From Saprospiraceae bacterium (lineage in GTDB: Bacteria > Bacteroidota > Bacteroidia > Chitinophagales > Saprospiraceae): DNA of 64,000 bases. The stretch covers positions 1 to 64,000 of the forward strand of contig JAJCYI010000139.1 in NCBI GenBank assembly GCA_029263015.1, read 5' to 3'. Both the position numbers and the translations under genes were made by a program. Each line of letters opens with the position of its first letter. Position 1 is the first letter of the stretch. Shown one piece after another: positions 7,338 to 16,969 of this stretch. The notes below the pieces were generated by a model. The model was not told the origin of the DNA. It saw nothing but the letters and a program-made list of their open reading frames with translations, and did not search any database.

Positions 7338-8708
7338 TTAGGTTTGAAAAGTCTCAGTTAGTGCAAGTGTCGCATCTACGTGAGCATTGGTGTTTATTTG
7401 TTCTAATTTAACAAATGAAATATTATTAATTAAATCTTCATCCAACGGCATTTCTATTTTAATATAATTATCGGTAAAGCCCGACATCATGTCTTTGGTT
7501 TTACTTTGCTCAAAAAGCACAGGTCTTATTTCACCAATATGTTGATCGTAAAAATAGCGACGCTTTTTTTGTGATAAGATGGTCAGCATTTCATTTCGGC
7601 GACGGCGTTCTTCCATAGGCACCTCATTTGGCATTTCAGCAGCCAACGTATTGGGGCGTTCCGAATAAGTAAATACGTGCAGGTAAGAAATTTCCAGTTG
7701 ATTGATAAAATTATAGGTCTCCAAAAAATCTTCTTCGGTCTCACTAGGAAAACCGACAATTGCATCCACGCCAATGCAGCAATGCGGCATTGATTTTTTG
7801 ATATGTGCCACACGGTCAACATAAAGCTCCCTTTTGTACCGGCGGCGCATCATTTTCAATTGCTTGTTGTTACCGCTCTGCAAAGGGATGTGGAAATGGG
7901 GGACAAAGCGTTTACTCTGTGCTACAAATTCGATGATTTCGTCAGTGCAAAGATTCGGCTCGATAGAAGAAATACGAAAACGGTCAATGCCCTCCACCTC
8001 GTCCAATTCCGTTATCAGGTCAATGAACATAGCTGCCTTTTTTGGGCGAACACCCTCAATCCCTTTTGTGCCGCCAGCCTGTTCGGTAGGTAGATTTCCA
8101 AAGTCCCCAATATTCACGCCTGTCAGCACGATTTCCTTTACGCCCATCCCGGCAATCTTCTTGGCATTTTCGACGGCGCTCTCCACGGTGTCGCTGCGGC
8201 TTTGGCCACGGGCCATTGGGATTGTGCAAAATGCACATGAATAATCGCAACCATCCTGTACTTTTAGGAAGGATCGGGTGCGGTCCCCAAAGCTGAAGGC
8301 ATGTTTAAAAACATTGACTTCTTTCACTTCTCCCGCCTGAACCAGGCCTTTGCCAGGGGCTTTTTCCAACTGCTCGACAAACTCCAAAATGCGGAATTTT
8401 TCGGCAGCGCCCAGCACGAGGTCCACGCCTGGGATTTCGGAAATCTCCTTTGGTTTCAATTGTGCGTAACATCCGATCACCACCACCTTTGCTTCTGGCG
8501 ACTTCCGCAACGCCCGTCGCACAATCTGCCGGCATTTCCGGTCTGCAAAATCCGTCACCGAGCAAGTGTTGATGACACAGATGTCGGCCCCATCGTCGAA
8601 CTTTACTTCCTGGTAGCCGGCATCCCCGAACAACCTGCCAATGCTGGAGGTTTCAGAATAATTGAGCTTGCAGCCGAGGGTATGGAAGGATACTGTTTTT
8701 GGTGTCAC
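7338..8708 (-). CDS. mtaB: tRNA t6A37 methylthiotransferase MtaB
   Basis: A 456-residue radical-SAM methylthiotransferase that converts t6A37 of tRNA to ms2t6A. The N-terminal UPF0004 domain carries the three cysteines for the second iron-sulfur cluster (C13 in HTLGCKLN, C49 in CVINTC, C80 in VIGCYA). The radical SAM motif is C154-x3-C158-x2-C161 (GCDYSCAFC). A TRAM-like C-terminal region follows. The length and the CKLN motif distinguish MtaB from MiaB and RimO. It is transcribed alone, away from the large gene at 8814. Confidence 0.93.
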   Translation of the reverse strand: MTPKTVSFHTLGCKLNYSETSSIGRLFGDAGYQEVKFDDGADICVINTCSVTDFADRKCRQIVRRALRKSPEAKVVVIGCYAQLKPKEISEIPGVDLVLGAAEKFRILEFVEQLEKAPGKGLVQAGEVKEVNVFKHAFSFGDRTRSFLKVQDGCDYSCAFCTIPMARGQSRSDTVESAVENAKKIAGMGVKEIVLTGVNIGDFGNLPTEQAGGTKGIEGVRPKKAAMFIDLITELDEVEGIDRFRISSIEPNLCTDEIIEFVAQSKRFVPHFHIPLQSGNNKQLKMMRRRYKRELYVDRVAHIKKSMPHCCIGVDAIVGFPSETEEDFLETYNFINQLEISYLHVFTYSERPNTLAAEMPNEVPMEERRRRNEMLTILSQKKRRYFYDQHIGEIRPVLFEQSKTKDMMSGFTDNYIKIEMPLDEDLINNISFVKLEQINTNAHVDATLALTETFQT

Positions 8709-8716
8709 TTTCGATC

Positions 8717-8798
8717 AGGTAAAAAGTAAAAAGTAAAAAGGCAAAAGTTAGTAGGGTGCTTGCTTTATACTTTTGCCTTTATACTTTTTACTTGTTCA
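8717..8798. terminator. AT-rich hairpin between mtaB and the cargo gene
   Basis: Repeats of AAAAAGT on the left (AAAAAGGCAAAAGT) pair with ACTTTTGCCTTTATACTTTT on the right around a GC-richer loop. It lies just after the stop of the gene at 8814 (minus strand) and upstream of mtaB, so it probably ends the transcript of the cargo gene. Confidence 0.55.
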
Positions 8799-8813
8799 AC
8801 CGCAAAGGTAAAG

Positions 8814-11354
8814 CTATTTCACAATCACTTTCCTCGTCGTGAATCGTCCATCTTCCAAAGTCCATTTCACAAAATAAATACCAGTCGGCAACTGGCCGTT
8901 TAGGTCGATAGCCTGCTGTTCTGTGTCTGTAGGAATTTTTTTTGATAAAATAGTCTTTCCATTAAAATCGAAAAGGCTGATTAGCGAAGTGTCTTTTGTT
9001 TTTTCAAAAAGTAGATTGAAAGTGCCATTAGAGGGATTGGGTGCAATGGAAAAGAGCATTTTTTCAATGAAATATTTATCCGCTGCAATTAATGTGCTAT
9101 CGTAAATCATATCCTTCCCTATCACGATATCAGAATAAGCACCCAACTGGAATAAACTGTCTTGTCCATCCACACCAATAGCATCGTAAACCTCAAAAGA
9201 TAAATTCTGTATACCATTTGGATTTCCAGTTGGTGCATCTTCTTTGAAGCCAAGTTTAATACTACCTATTTCACCATAAACATTTGAAAATGCCAAACCA
9301 TCTTTTCTTGAAATCGTTATTTCGATTCTTCCTTCTTCTTGGTTCACTTCTTCAATAACCATTACCTCTTCAAGATTACCTAAAGGAGTATTGTCCTGAA
9401 GTTTCAGAATAGCAAGCCCTGGTACTTGTTCCCAAATGCTAGTATCGTACTTAACTGTAAAAGCTATTCCATAGAGTTCGCTAATTGGAGAAACCTGAGT
9501 GCCAACCAAAATATTTGCCCTGATACTTCTTTGAAGGCTGTTAGCGATAGTCGTTGAAATTTCAACTTTATTTATGTCGAGATAAATTTCTCCTTCGGCA
9601 AATGGTGCCAATGTTTCGGTAAATATGAAGTCAGGCCTCTGTTTGTTATAATTCACCTCCAATACATGCCAATCTAACTCATTGACCACACCATCTCCAT
9701 TGCAGTCCTGATGCTTTTGGTCTATAGCACCTGAAAGAGAGCCCCACATATCAGCATAATATGGTGACCATACGATTGACGAAGGGTTGCGGATAGGGCC
9801 GTTTGCATTGTTTCCCATTGTAATTCCAATATGTAGCAAATCATCATTTTTAGCGATTCCATCATCATTGCCATCGCCAGGCCATACACAATCCGAATCA
9901 CAAAATACAGATTGGGAACACGTGGTAATCATCCCATTATTGTAAAATTCTTGAATCATTGGAATTGCATCTAAAGCTACATTGACATTTTCAATAAAAT
10001 TTGAATCAGGCTGGCGGTGGTAAGAGAAAGCAGCGTCCAGCACAATACTACTTCCTACTGGAAGTTCCTCCGCACTAAACGACATTACGATATTGGGCTC
10101 CCAAAAAAGTCCGATAACTGCTTTCTGAGACCAGCCAAACTGATCGTTGGGATTGTCGAAAAAAAGATGGTTTACAAATTCAATACTTGCTGTATCGTAT
10201 CCACTATTACCATAGGTTATGGGGGTTCCATCTCGCCATTTCCCCTCTAAGAGATTGTAATATTCGAAATCAAGTGTAGGCTTTCGCACAACCCATGCTG
10301 GTGGAGGGTCAAGTGATGTTAGGTCATAATGAACCGATAATTTTTCCATATTATGATTGAGAAATGTAATAGCCTGAATAGGAGGATTTACCCCGATTCC
10401 TCCACTGGAGCAAAAAACACCAGTATCGTTATTGTCCTTATTGTACAGATAGGCACTATTGAGGATGGTGTCACAACCAAAATAATCATCGTTGAAGCAT
10501 CCTATATCTATGTCTGCTCCAATTGCCATCCTGAAATTCAATAAACCTTCAACCGATTTATTAAAAACCTTATGGCGGGTAAAAACCGTATGATTCAATA
10601 CTTCATTATCTGAGCAATTGAAAGCATAGGACATAAAATGGACTTCCACTCCCAATGGGACACCCCCTGTTTCAAGATGAACATTCTGAATGTCATTGAA
10701 AACTGTCCAAGTCAATTCATCCGGCACAACAGATAGTAAATCGGGCCCGATGACTGGGTATTCGCCATTTATAGGTTCATAAATCCCATTACCATTTCGA
10801 TCAAAGAAAGGTGCAAGTTCCTGGTCGGGCAGCGCAAAACCCATGACCGTTTCAAAATGTGGATTTCCTTTCGCAGGCCATGACAGGATGGAGGGCGGTA
10901 CTGTCGAGTCAATAACCCCATTGTCTTCAAAGTCTTTTATGATTTGCAATATGCTCCCTCGGTTTGTTTTCCAGACATGGTTAAAATTTTCACAGCCATC
11001 AGGTAGTACGCCCATTGTTGTGTCATCAATAGGGCCAGCCCAAAAATCTGCTATGCCATTGGCATTGCCATAAACCTGGCATGCAGTTTTAAGGTTGCCG
11101 CCCGAATCATATCCTCCAAGCCATATGCCAGCAGCATAAAAAGTAGAGGTTTCTATAGTTTGTCCAGGAACATAAGGTACGATAAATTTCCCGTCGCTCC
11201 TGTCCCAGAAAAAATCACCGCCCGTGCAGACGGCAGCCTTCACCTTATTGGCAGCAATATATTCAATGGCCGAATTGTCGCACTGGGAGTTTGCCTTTTG
11301 AAAAACGAGAAACGACAAAAGGAGGGTTGGTAAGATAGTTTTAGATAGCTTCAT
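8814..11354 (-). CDS. Giant T9SS cargo with dockerin/cohesin-like parts, copy A
   Basis: An 846-residue secreted protein. A signal peptide (about 1-23, ending KANSQ) is followed by a large unassigned N-terminal region (FWAGPIDDT, FDRNGNGIYEPINGEYP; the latter looks like a Ca-binding loop). Near residues 490-560 there is a dockerin-like pair of Ca loops (GDGNDDGIAKNDDLL and DCNGDGVVNELDWHVLEVNY), then a cohesin-like beta domain (GIAFTVKYDTSIWE, about 625-740), and a T9SS type A sorting domain (FSIAPNPSNGTFNLLFEK ... GIYFVKW). It is probably secreted by PorU/PorV and attached to the surface or released. The gene at 11445 is a tandem paralogue; the two share an identical 5' block. Function unknown. 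Confidence 0.85.
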   Translation of the reverse strand: MKLSKTILPTLLLSFLVFQKANSQCDNSAIEYIAANKVKAAVCTGGDFFWDRSDGKFIVPYVPGQTIETSTFYAAGIWLGGYDSGGNLKTACQVYGNANGIADFWAGPIDDTTMGVLPDGCENFNHVWKTNRGSILQIIKDFEDNGVIDSTVPPSILSWPAKGNPHFETVMGFALPDQELAPFFDRNGNGIYEPINGEYPVIGPDLLSVVPDELTWTVFNDIQNVHLETGGVPLGVEVHFMSYAFNCSDNEVLNHTVFTRHKVFNKSVEGLLNFRMAIGADIDIGCFNDDYFGCDTILNSAYLYNKDNNDTGVFCSSGGIGVNPPIQAITFLNHNMEKLSVHYDLTSLDPPPAWVVRKPTLDFEYYNLLEGKWRDGTPITYGNSGYDTASIEFVNHLFFDNPNDQFGWSQKAVIGLFWEPNIVMSFSAEELPVGSSIVLDAAFSYHRQPDSNFIENVNVALDAIPMIQEFYNNGMITTCSQSVFCDSDCVWPGDGNDDGIAKNDDLLHIGITMGNNANGPIRNPSSIVWSPYYADMWGSLSGAIDQKHQDCNGDGVVNELDWHVLEVNYNKQRPDFIFTETLAPFAEGEIYLDINKVEISTTIANSLQRSIRANILVGTQVSPISELYGIAFTVKYDTSIWEQVPGLAILKLQDNTPLGNLEEVMVIEEVNQEEGRIEITISRKDGLAFSNVYGEIGSIKLGFKEDAPTGNPNGIQNLSFEVYDAIGVDGQDSLFQLGAYSDIVIGKDMIYDSTLIAADKYFIEKMLFSIAPNPSNGTFNLLFEKTKDTSLISLFDFNGKTILSKKIPTDTEQQAIDLNGQLPTGIYFVKWTLEDGRFTTRKVIVK

Positions 11355-11356
11355 AA
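11233..11356 (-). repeat. 124-bp identical 5' block, copy A
   Basis: Identical to 13843-13966. It covers the start codon, signal peptide and first about 40 codons of the cargo gene. Just inside the genes, identity falls to roughly three quarters. Confidence 0.85.
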
Positions 11357-11397
11357 TAGTTGCATTTTGAGTATGAAAGAATGTTGTTGTCGAGATG

Positions 11398-11430
11398 AGT
11401 TGGGAGGCAACTTAGAGTTGCCTCCCAACT
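11398..11430. terminator. Terminator-like hairpin between the paralogues
   Basis: A 14-bp perfect stem AGTTGGGAGGCAAC / GTTGCCTCCCAACT with loop TTAGA, 15 bp after the stop of the gene at 11445 (minus strand). It lacks a long T run on the expected side, so it may also stabilise mRNA ends. Confidence 0.6.
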
Positions 11431-11444
11431 ATGCTCCTCCCACC

Positions 11445-13964
11445 CTATTTCACCACTACTTTCTTGGTCGTAAACTTCCCGTCGGCCAATACCCATTTCA
11501 CAAAATAAATACCAGTCGGCAACTGGCCGGAAAGGTCAATGGTGTGCCGCTCTGTTCCTGCGGGGATTTTTTCTAAAAAGATTATTTTCCCGTTGAGATC
11601 GAAAAAATTGACCTGCGAGACGGTGTTTGTTTTTTCAAAAAACAAACCGAACGAGCCGCTGCTGGGGTTGGGGGAGACCGTGAGTTGGATGTTTTTGTCA
11701 AACAGTTCTTCCGAAGAGGTCAAGGTACTGTCGAAAACCATGTCCTTGCCGATGACTATATCTGAGGCAGCGCCCAATTGGAAAAAGTTACCATCTGCAT
11801 CCACACCGACAGCATCATAAATTTGAAAGGTGAATGTCTGCATTCCATTGGCATTGCCGGTCGGGGCGTTTTCCTTGAGGATTAAGTTGAACCGTCCCAA
11901 TAGCCCAAAAGTATCGCTGACAGGTTGACCATCTTTTCTTGAAAATGCCACATCCATAAGACCTTTATCTAGGGATGCGTATTCAATGGTCATAACCTCA
12001 TCTTCATTTCCAAAAAATGTTGTGTTGGACAAACTTAATGGGTTACCTCCAAATGGTTCCCAGATGCTTGTATCATATTTAACGGTAAAAGCAAGGCCGT
12101 AAATTTCAGGAAATGGGCTGTTCTCAAAGGCCAAGTAAATGTCCCCTTTTAACAGCCTTTGCAAATATGGGCTTGAAGTTGACAGTTCGTCCTTGTTCAG
12201 TTCAATATAGAGTTCATTGTCAACAAAAGGGGCTTTCATTTCGGTATGTACATAATCGGGCCGCTTGTCAGCATAGTTTTTTTCCAAAACATACCAGTCC
12301 AGTTCATTTACGGCCCCATCACCGTTGCAGTCTTGGTGCTTTTGGTTGACGGGATTATTGGGGAATAAGCCCCAGGCAGCAGCATTGTAGGGAGACCAGA
12401 CATTGGAGGCGGGTTCACGGGGAGGCCCACTGGCATTTTGGCCCATCGACACGCCAATGTAGAGCAGGTCATCGTTTTTGGCAATGCCGTCGTGGCCTGC
12501 ATCGCCGGGCCATACGCAGTCCGCCTCACAAAAAGCAAATTGGGCGCAGTTTGACAGGCCGCTGTCATAAAAATCCTTTATACCAGCTACAGCGGCCAGC
12601 GCCACGTTTACATTTTCCAGATGGTCGGCACCGGGTTGGCGGTGATAGGAGAAAGCCGCATCCAATATTAAAGTTTCTGCTTCTGGTAGTTCGAAGATAT
12701 CCATAGACATGATTATTGTCCTATAATATAGAGGTATCCATCCTAAATTACTTAATGCCCAACCCAAAGGATCATTTGGATTGTCAAAAAAAGCATAACT
12801 AACAACATTTGAGCTTCCAGGACTGTAGCCATTTCCCCCATACGTAAGAGGAGTACCATCCTTCCAAAAACCAGACAAATATCTATAGTATTCTACTGGG
12901 AATGCTGGGCTTGTTGTACCAAAAATAGGTGGTTCAAAGCCTTCTTGGTAAAATATCATTTTACTCATTTTCTGGTTTAGAAAAGTAACTGCTTGCACAG
13001 GAGGGTTTTCACCATAGGTCCCAATTCCTGCACATTGCCCACCACCATCATCATCATTGGTTGCATTGTATGCGTAGCTAGTGTTCAGCAGCGTATCACA
13101 GCCAATATAATCGTCAGCATAACACCCCAGGTCCATATCTATAGCTAATCCCATTTTAAAATCAAATAAGCTTTTCCCTAATTTGTTAAAGATTTTATGC
13201 CGAGTAAAAACGGTATGATTCAGCACTTCATCATCCGAACAATTGAAAGCATAAGCCATAAAATGAACCTCCGCGCCGACAGCAAGGGTATCGAAACCAT
13301 TTAGGGCATTGGCACTAGCGTTAAAAACGCACCAGGTCATTTCATCGGGAATGACACTTGGCATGGAAGCATCAATGAGCGGGTACTCGCCATTGGAGGG
13401 TTCGTAAAGGCCGTTGCCGTTGCGGTCAAAAAAGGGAGCCAGTTCCTGATCGGGCAACGGGAAACCCATTGTATTTTCAAACAAAGGATTGCCCCTTGCG
13501 GGCCATGATTTTATGGCAAGGGGAACGGGCAGGTTAATCGTGCCATTGTCCTCAAAATCCCCTTTTACCCACAAAATATCGCCCCGGGAAACTTTCCAGA
13601 TATGGTTGAAATTCTCGCAGCCATCGTCAAAGATGGTCAACGAGCTGTCATCTATTGGCCCGGGCAGGTAGCGGTTGCCATTTGCCTTGTGTGTCACTTT
13701 CAGGTTGCCAGCAGCATCAATGCCGCCAAGCCATAAAGCCGCTGCAAAGATCGTGGTGACCTCTGGAAACTGACCCGGCACGTAGGGCACGACAAATTTC
13801 CCGTCGTTGCGGTTCCAGAAGAAGTCGCCGCCATTTAGCACAGCAGCCTTCACCTTATTGGCAGCAATATATTCAATGGCCGAATTGTCGCACTGGGAGT
13901 TTGCCTTTTGAAAAACGAGAAACGACAAAAGGAGGGTTGGTAAGATAGTTTTAGATAGCTTCAT
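11445..13964 (-). CDS. Giant T9SS cargo with dockerin/cohesin-like parts, copy B
   Basis: An 839-residue paralogue of the 8814 gene with the same order: signal peptide, unassigned N-terminal region, paired Ca loops (GDAGHDGIAKNDDLL and DCNGDGAVNELDWYVLEKNY), cohesin-like domain and T9SS type A sorting domain (VSPNPSSGSFGLFFEK ... GIYFVKW). It lies 90 bp upstream of copy A in the same orientation, so the two arose by tandem duplication. The substrate or ligand is unknown; the Ca loops suggest assembly or matrix binding rather than catalysis. Confidence 0.85.
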   Translation of the reverse strand: MKLSKTILPTLLLSFLVFQKANSQCDNSAIEYIAANKVKAAVLNGGDFFWNRNDGKFVVPYVPGQFPEVTTIFAAALWLGGIDAAGNLKVTHKANGNRYLPGPIDDSSLTIFDDGCENFNHIWKVSRGDILWVKGDFEDNGTINLPVPLAIKSWPARGNPLFENTMGFPLPDQELAPFFDRNGNGLYEPSNGEYPLIDASMPSVIPDEMTWCVFNASANALNGFDTLAVGAEVHFMAYAFNCSDDEVLNHTVFTRHKIFNKLGKSLFDFKMGLAIDMDLGCYADDYIGCDTLLNTSYAYNATNDDDGGGQCAGIGTYGENPPVQAVTFLNQKMSKMIFYQEGFEPPIFGTTSPAFPVEYYRYLSGFWKDGTPLTYGGNGYSPGSSNVVSYAFFDNPNDPLGWALSNLGWIPLYYRTIIMSMDIFELPEAETLILDAAFSYHRQPGADHLENVNVALAAVAGIKDFYDSGLSNCAQFAFCEADCVWPGDAGHDGIAKNDDLLYIGVSMGQNASGPPREPASNVWSPYNAAAWGLFPNNPVNQKHQDCNGDGAVNELDWYVLEKNYADKRPDYVHTEMKAPFVDNELYIELNKDELSTSSPYLQRLLKGDIYLAFENSPFPEIYGLAFTVKYDTSIWEPFGGNPLSLSNTTFFGNEDEVMTIEYASLDKGLMDVAFSRKDGQPVSDTFGLLGRFNLILKENAPTGNANGMQTFTFQIYDAVGVDADGNFFQLGAASDIVIGKDMVFDSTLTSSEELFDKNIQLTVSPNPSSGSFGLFFEKTNTVSQVNFFDLNGKIIFLEKIPAGTERHTIDLSGQLPTGIYFVKWVLADGKFTTKKVVVK

Positions 13965-13966
13965 AA
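13843..13966 (-). repeat. 124-bp identical 5' block, copy B
   Basis: Partner of 11233-11356. Confidence 0.85.
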
Positions 13967-14013
13967 CACTGTGTTTTAGTTTAAAATAGCTTAGTCAGCA
14001 CTAAATTAAGCAA

Positions 14014-16119
14014 TCATTCCAAATCCAACACAAACGCCCCTTCCTCATTAATATCATAAAACGCCACGTCCAACTCCGCACACTGCGTTTTCCATTTCTT
14101 CACCTGCCATTTTTTATTGGAGGCATCAAAAATGAGGTTTTTAAAATTAAAAATATGCACCAGTTCGGCGATCATTATTTTTGGACTGTTGCGCAGCAGG
14201 ATGTAATCTACTTTCATTTTTGTATGTTCATTTAAATTTGTCGTTCCGTCAATAATTGCCAGTTTTAAATTGTGGAATTGTGCAAATCTATTATTATAAA
14301 AAAAACGCCCAAATACTTTTGTCTCAGTTTCTTCCAAAAAAATATTCTCCGCTTTTTTACCTCCCATCGCATATCGGTGGCCCTGTGTCGTAAAACCGAT
14401 TGATTTCATATCCATATTTTGATCTATAAGTGAATATATATTTTTGCCATCAAAAAAATCAATGGTGGTGTGTTTGTAAATATTGTAAATTACCATTTGC
14501 TGCGATTGGTGGTTTTTTATCTTGGTAAATGCGAAATTTAAACTGACAAATAAAAAAGCCCCTAACGCCACTATTACCCAGCGGTATTTTCTCGAACTTA
14601 TGGCCATCATGGTACTTGTAATGACGACGTATAAAAGCAGTGCCACCACTCCGATAAACCATATTCCTTCTATCACTGCGGCAGGTAATTGCTGGATCAG
14701 GAAAACACATTCATTTCCGCACCACAACATGGCATAAAGCAATTTGCCGATCCACACCGCAATCGGAGGACATATTGCTTCGAATAACAACAAAGCCAGT
14801 CCTGCCCCTAATTCGAATCCTGCCAATGGGACCAATATCAAACCTGTCAACCAAAAATAAACTGGGAGTTGATTGAAATAATAAAAGGTGAGCGGGAGGG
14901 TCATTATTTGTGCGGCCAAAGAAACACAGGTCAATTGCCACATATAATTGGCAATTTTATTTTTAACCTTCCATAGCCTGGCAATTTTTGGTTGAAAATA
15001 TACGATGCCAAAAACCGCCAAATAAGACAATTGAAAACCGACACTTGCAATTAAATATGGATTGAACAGCAACATAAAAAATGCACTCGCTGCCAACGTA
15101 TTATATATGCTTGCATATCGTTGAAATGCCAAACCAATATTTAAAAAAGAAAACATGACCGCAGCCCGCATGACTGATGGCGAAGCGCCCGTCACTAAGG
15201 CAAATGCCCATATCACTGCCAAGACGATCAATACTTTGGCGATGCGCCAAACAGGTGTATTTATTTTTATTTTTTTCAGGAAAAAATTAAAAATTAAGAA
15301 TACAATTCCGACATGTAACCCTGACACGGCGAGCACATGCATGGCCCCGGTTTGCGAATAAGCTGTTTGCAGCTCTTCCGGTATTTCATTGCGGTAGCCC
15401 AATATGAGAGCCGAGCCAACAGCCAGTTCTTTTTCATTCGTTAAATGTTTGCGAAGCGTATTTAAAAATCGCTCCTGCAACGCAATAGCCCTGCTGAAAA
15501 TCACATTGCCATTACCTTTTTCAAGCACATGCCATTTCCCTTTTTTGATGAATGCCTGATAATGGATATTTTGAAAATGGAGATACCGTTTGTAGTCGAA
15601 CGAATGTGGGTTTTTGGGAGCACCCAATTCCATTGGTTTACCTCGAAAAGATAAAAGGTCACCATATTCAATAGCCTCCGAACTCGTATCCCTTGCGATA
15701 TAAACAAGTATGTTTCCGTCACACTTTTGTAGACTATCGGCAGTTGTGCCATAAGCTTTGACAGTAAGTTTCACCCGCACCCAATTCCCTTTTATAATGG
15801 GTGCATCGTTCACCTCTCCGAACAGTATGTTTTCTTTTTTCGAAATATGGTGACTAAAATGAGCAGGACTATTCCGGTCGGCGTGCAAATACGCGATATG
15901 ATAGCCCACCAAAAAAAGAATAAAATAACCAGCGGCACCGAAGAGCCAGCGGTTATTAAAATTCCCTCGTATATTTTTGACCAACCAAATTGGCAGTAAT
16001 AAAACCAAAGTGATGATGATAAAAATCGGATGATCAAAGTTGAAATAAAAAGAGGTGAGTATGCCAGCTACAAGAACCAGCAACAGGCGTACAAAGGGGA
16101 ATTCCCGCCAGTTGAACAT
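14014..16119 (-). CDS. ComEC/Rec2-like DNA uptake channel
   Basis: A 701-residue polytopic membrane protein. N-terminal membrane segments (about 8-65) are followed by the DUF4131 region and the Competence domain with its signature AVSGLHVGIVF (about residues 250-260) and VMRAAVMFSFLNIGL. About ten membrane segments follow. The C-terminal 170 residues are periplasmic but lack the HxHxDH motif of the metallo-beta-lactamase domain found in longer ComEC proteins. It would carry single-stranded DNA through the inner membrane. It is transcribed alone; the start MFNWREFPFVRLL is typical of Bacteroidota members. Confidence 0.9.
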   Translation of the reverse strand: MFNWREFPFVRLLLVLVAGILTSFYFNFDHPIFIIITLVLLLPIWLVKNIRGNFNNRWLFGAAGYFILFLVGYHIAYLHADRNSPAHFSHHISKKENILFGEVNDAPIIKGNWVRVKLTVKAYGTTADSLQKCDGNILVYIARDTSSEAIEYGDLLSFRGKPMELGAPKNPHSFDYKRYLHFQNIHYQAFIKKGKWHVLEKGNGNVIFSRAIALQERFLNTLRKHLTNEKELAVGSALILGYRNEIPEELQTAYSQTGAMHVLAVSGLHVGIVFLIFNFFLKKIKINTPVWRIAKVLIVLAVIWAFALVTGASPSVMRAAVMFSFLNIGLAFQRYASIYNTLAASAFFMLLFNPYLIASVGFQLSYLAVFGIVYFQPKIARLWKVKNKIANYMWQLTCVSLAAQIMTLPLTFYYFNQLPVYFWLTGLILVPLAGFELGAGLALLLFEAICPPIAVWIGKLLYAMLWCGNECVFLIQQLPAAVIEGIWFIGVVALLLYVVITSTMMAISSRKYRWVIVALGAFLFVSLNFAFTKIKNHQSQQMVIYNIYKHTTIDFFDGKNIYSLIDQNMDMKSIGFTTQGHRYAMGGKKAENIFLEETETKVFGRFFYNNRFAQFHNLKLAIIDGTTNLNEHTKMKVDYILLRNSPKIMIAELVHIFNFKNLIFDASNKKWQVKKWKTQCAELDVAFYDINEEGAFVLDLE

Positions 16120-16277
16120 TTTTTGGGGTGTTGAAGAAAATTAGAAATTAGGTTTCTGAATATTGAATAGAGGGGAAACGCTAATCTCTAATTTTTTGGT
16201 TTTTTATTGAAGTTTTCAGGGTTGAAGATAGGATGAATTTTTTAAATTAAAGAATATTTGGATTTTGAATTACCTTT

Positions 16278-16324
16278 AGGACTTAGAAAAGAATAAGTGC
16301 TACACTTATTCTTTTCTAAGTCCT
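16278..16324. repeat. Perfect 22-bp-arm hairpin
   Basis: AGGACTTAGAAAAGAATAAG + TG is followed after CTA by its exact complement. It lies 40 bp upstream of the DUF4199 gene. The arms are too long and the T run too short for an ordinary terminator; it resembles the other long palindromes of this window. Confidence 0.6.
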
Positions 16325-16363
16325 TAGCTCGTCAACTCACTCATTTACGAAAAATCAATCATC

Positions 16364-16822
16364 ATGAAAACGGAAACAAAATGGGCCGTCATCATTGCTA
16401 TCTCAATCTTTATCTGGTTTTTTATCGAAAAACTATTGGGCCTGCAAACACTTGAAGAAATGCCCACTTGGGTAATCGCAAATAGGATTGCCATTATACT
16501 CATCGCCCTTGTCTGCTATTTCATGGCAACCCGTGAAAAAAGGGAACACGACCTTGGTGGCATTATGACCTGGAACCAGGGTTTTTGGGCAGCGGCTACC
16601 ATGACTTTGGTATTGATTCCCGTTTGTGGCTTGCTGGTTTATATTTTCCTCACCGCGGTCAATCCTGATTTTGCTCCTGCACGTATGGCATATACGACCA
16701 ATGGTAGTATTGACAAAGATGCTATTGACTACTTTCTTTCCCTTTACCTCGCAGATGTTGTTATCGGCGGATTGTTAATGTCGGTTGTTTTTGCATTTGT
16801 GAATAAACGGGAAGCGGCGTAA
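16364..16822 (+). CDS. DUF4199 membrane protein
   Basis: A 152-residue protein with four predicted membrane segments (about 6-26, 38-54, 72-96, 125-145) and the DUF4199 arrangement (GGIMTWNQGFWAAATMTLV). DUF4199 proteins are small inner-membrane proteins found mostly in Bacteroidota with no known function. It is followed by a strong terminator and is monocistronic. Confidence 0.85.
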   Translation: MKTETKWAVIIAISIFIWFFIEKLLGLQTLEEMPTWVIANRIAIILIALVCYFMATREKREHDLGGIMTWNQGFWAAATMTLVLIPVCGLLVYIFLTAVNPDFAPARMAYTTNGSIDKDAIDYFLSLYLADVVIGGLLMSVVFAFVNKREAA

Positions 16823-16839
16823 ACTCTCTGATTTTGCTC

Positions 16840-16874
16840 AAAGGTGACACCTTTCTGAAAGGTGTCACCTTTTA
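16840..16874 (+). terminator. Intrinsic terminator after DUF4199 gene
   Basis: AAAGGTGACACCT / AGGTGTCACCTTT hairpin ending in T residues, 18 bp after the stop. Confidence 0.85.
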
Positions 16875-16908
16875 TGCTGTTCATATAGGAATTTGCTCAC
16901 CACTGGGA

Positions 16909-16916
16909 TACCTTTG
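16909..16916 (+). promoter_or_regulatory. -7 box TACCTTTG for the M28 peptidase
   Basis: Exact match to the Bacteroidota -7 consensus TAnnTTTG, 53 bp before the ATG at 16970. The best TTTG upstream (16892-16895) is only 13 nt away, which is short. Confidence 0.45.
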
Positions 16917-16969
16917 CCGCCATCTCAACTCCCAAATAATCAAGCTTTGTTACTTAATTGTTTCTATAA

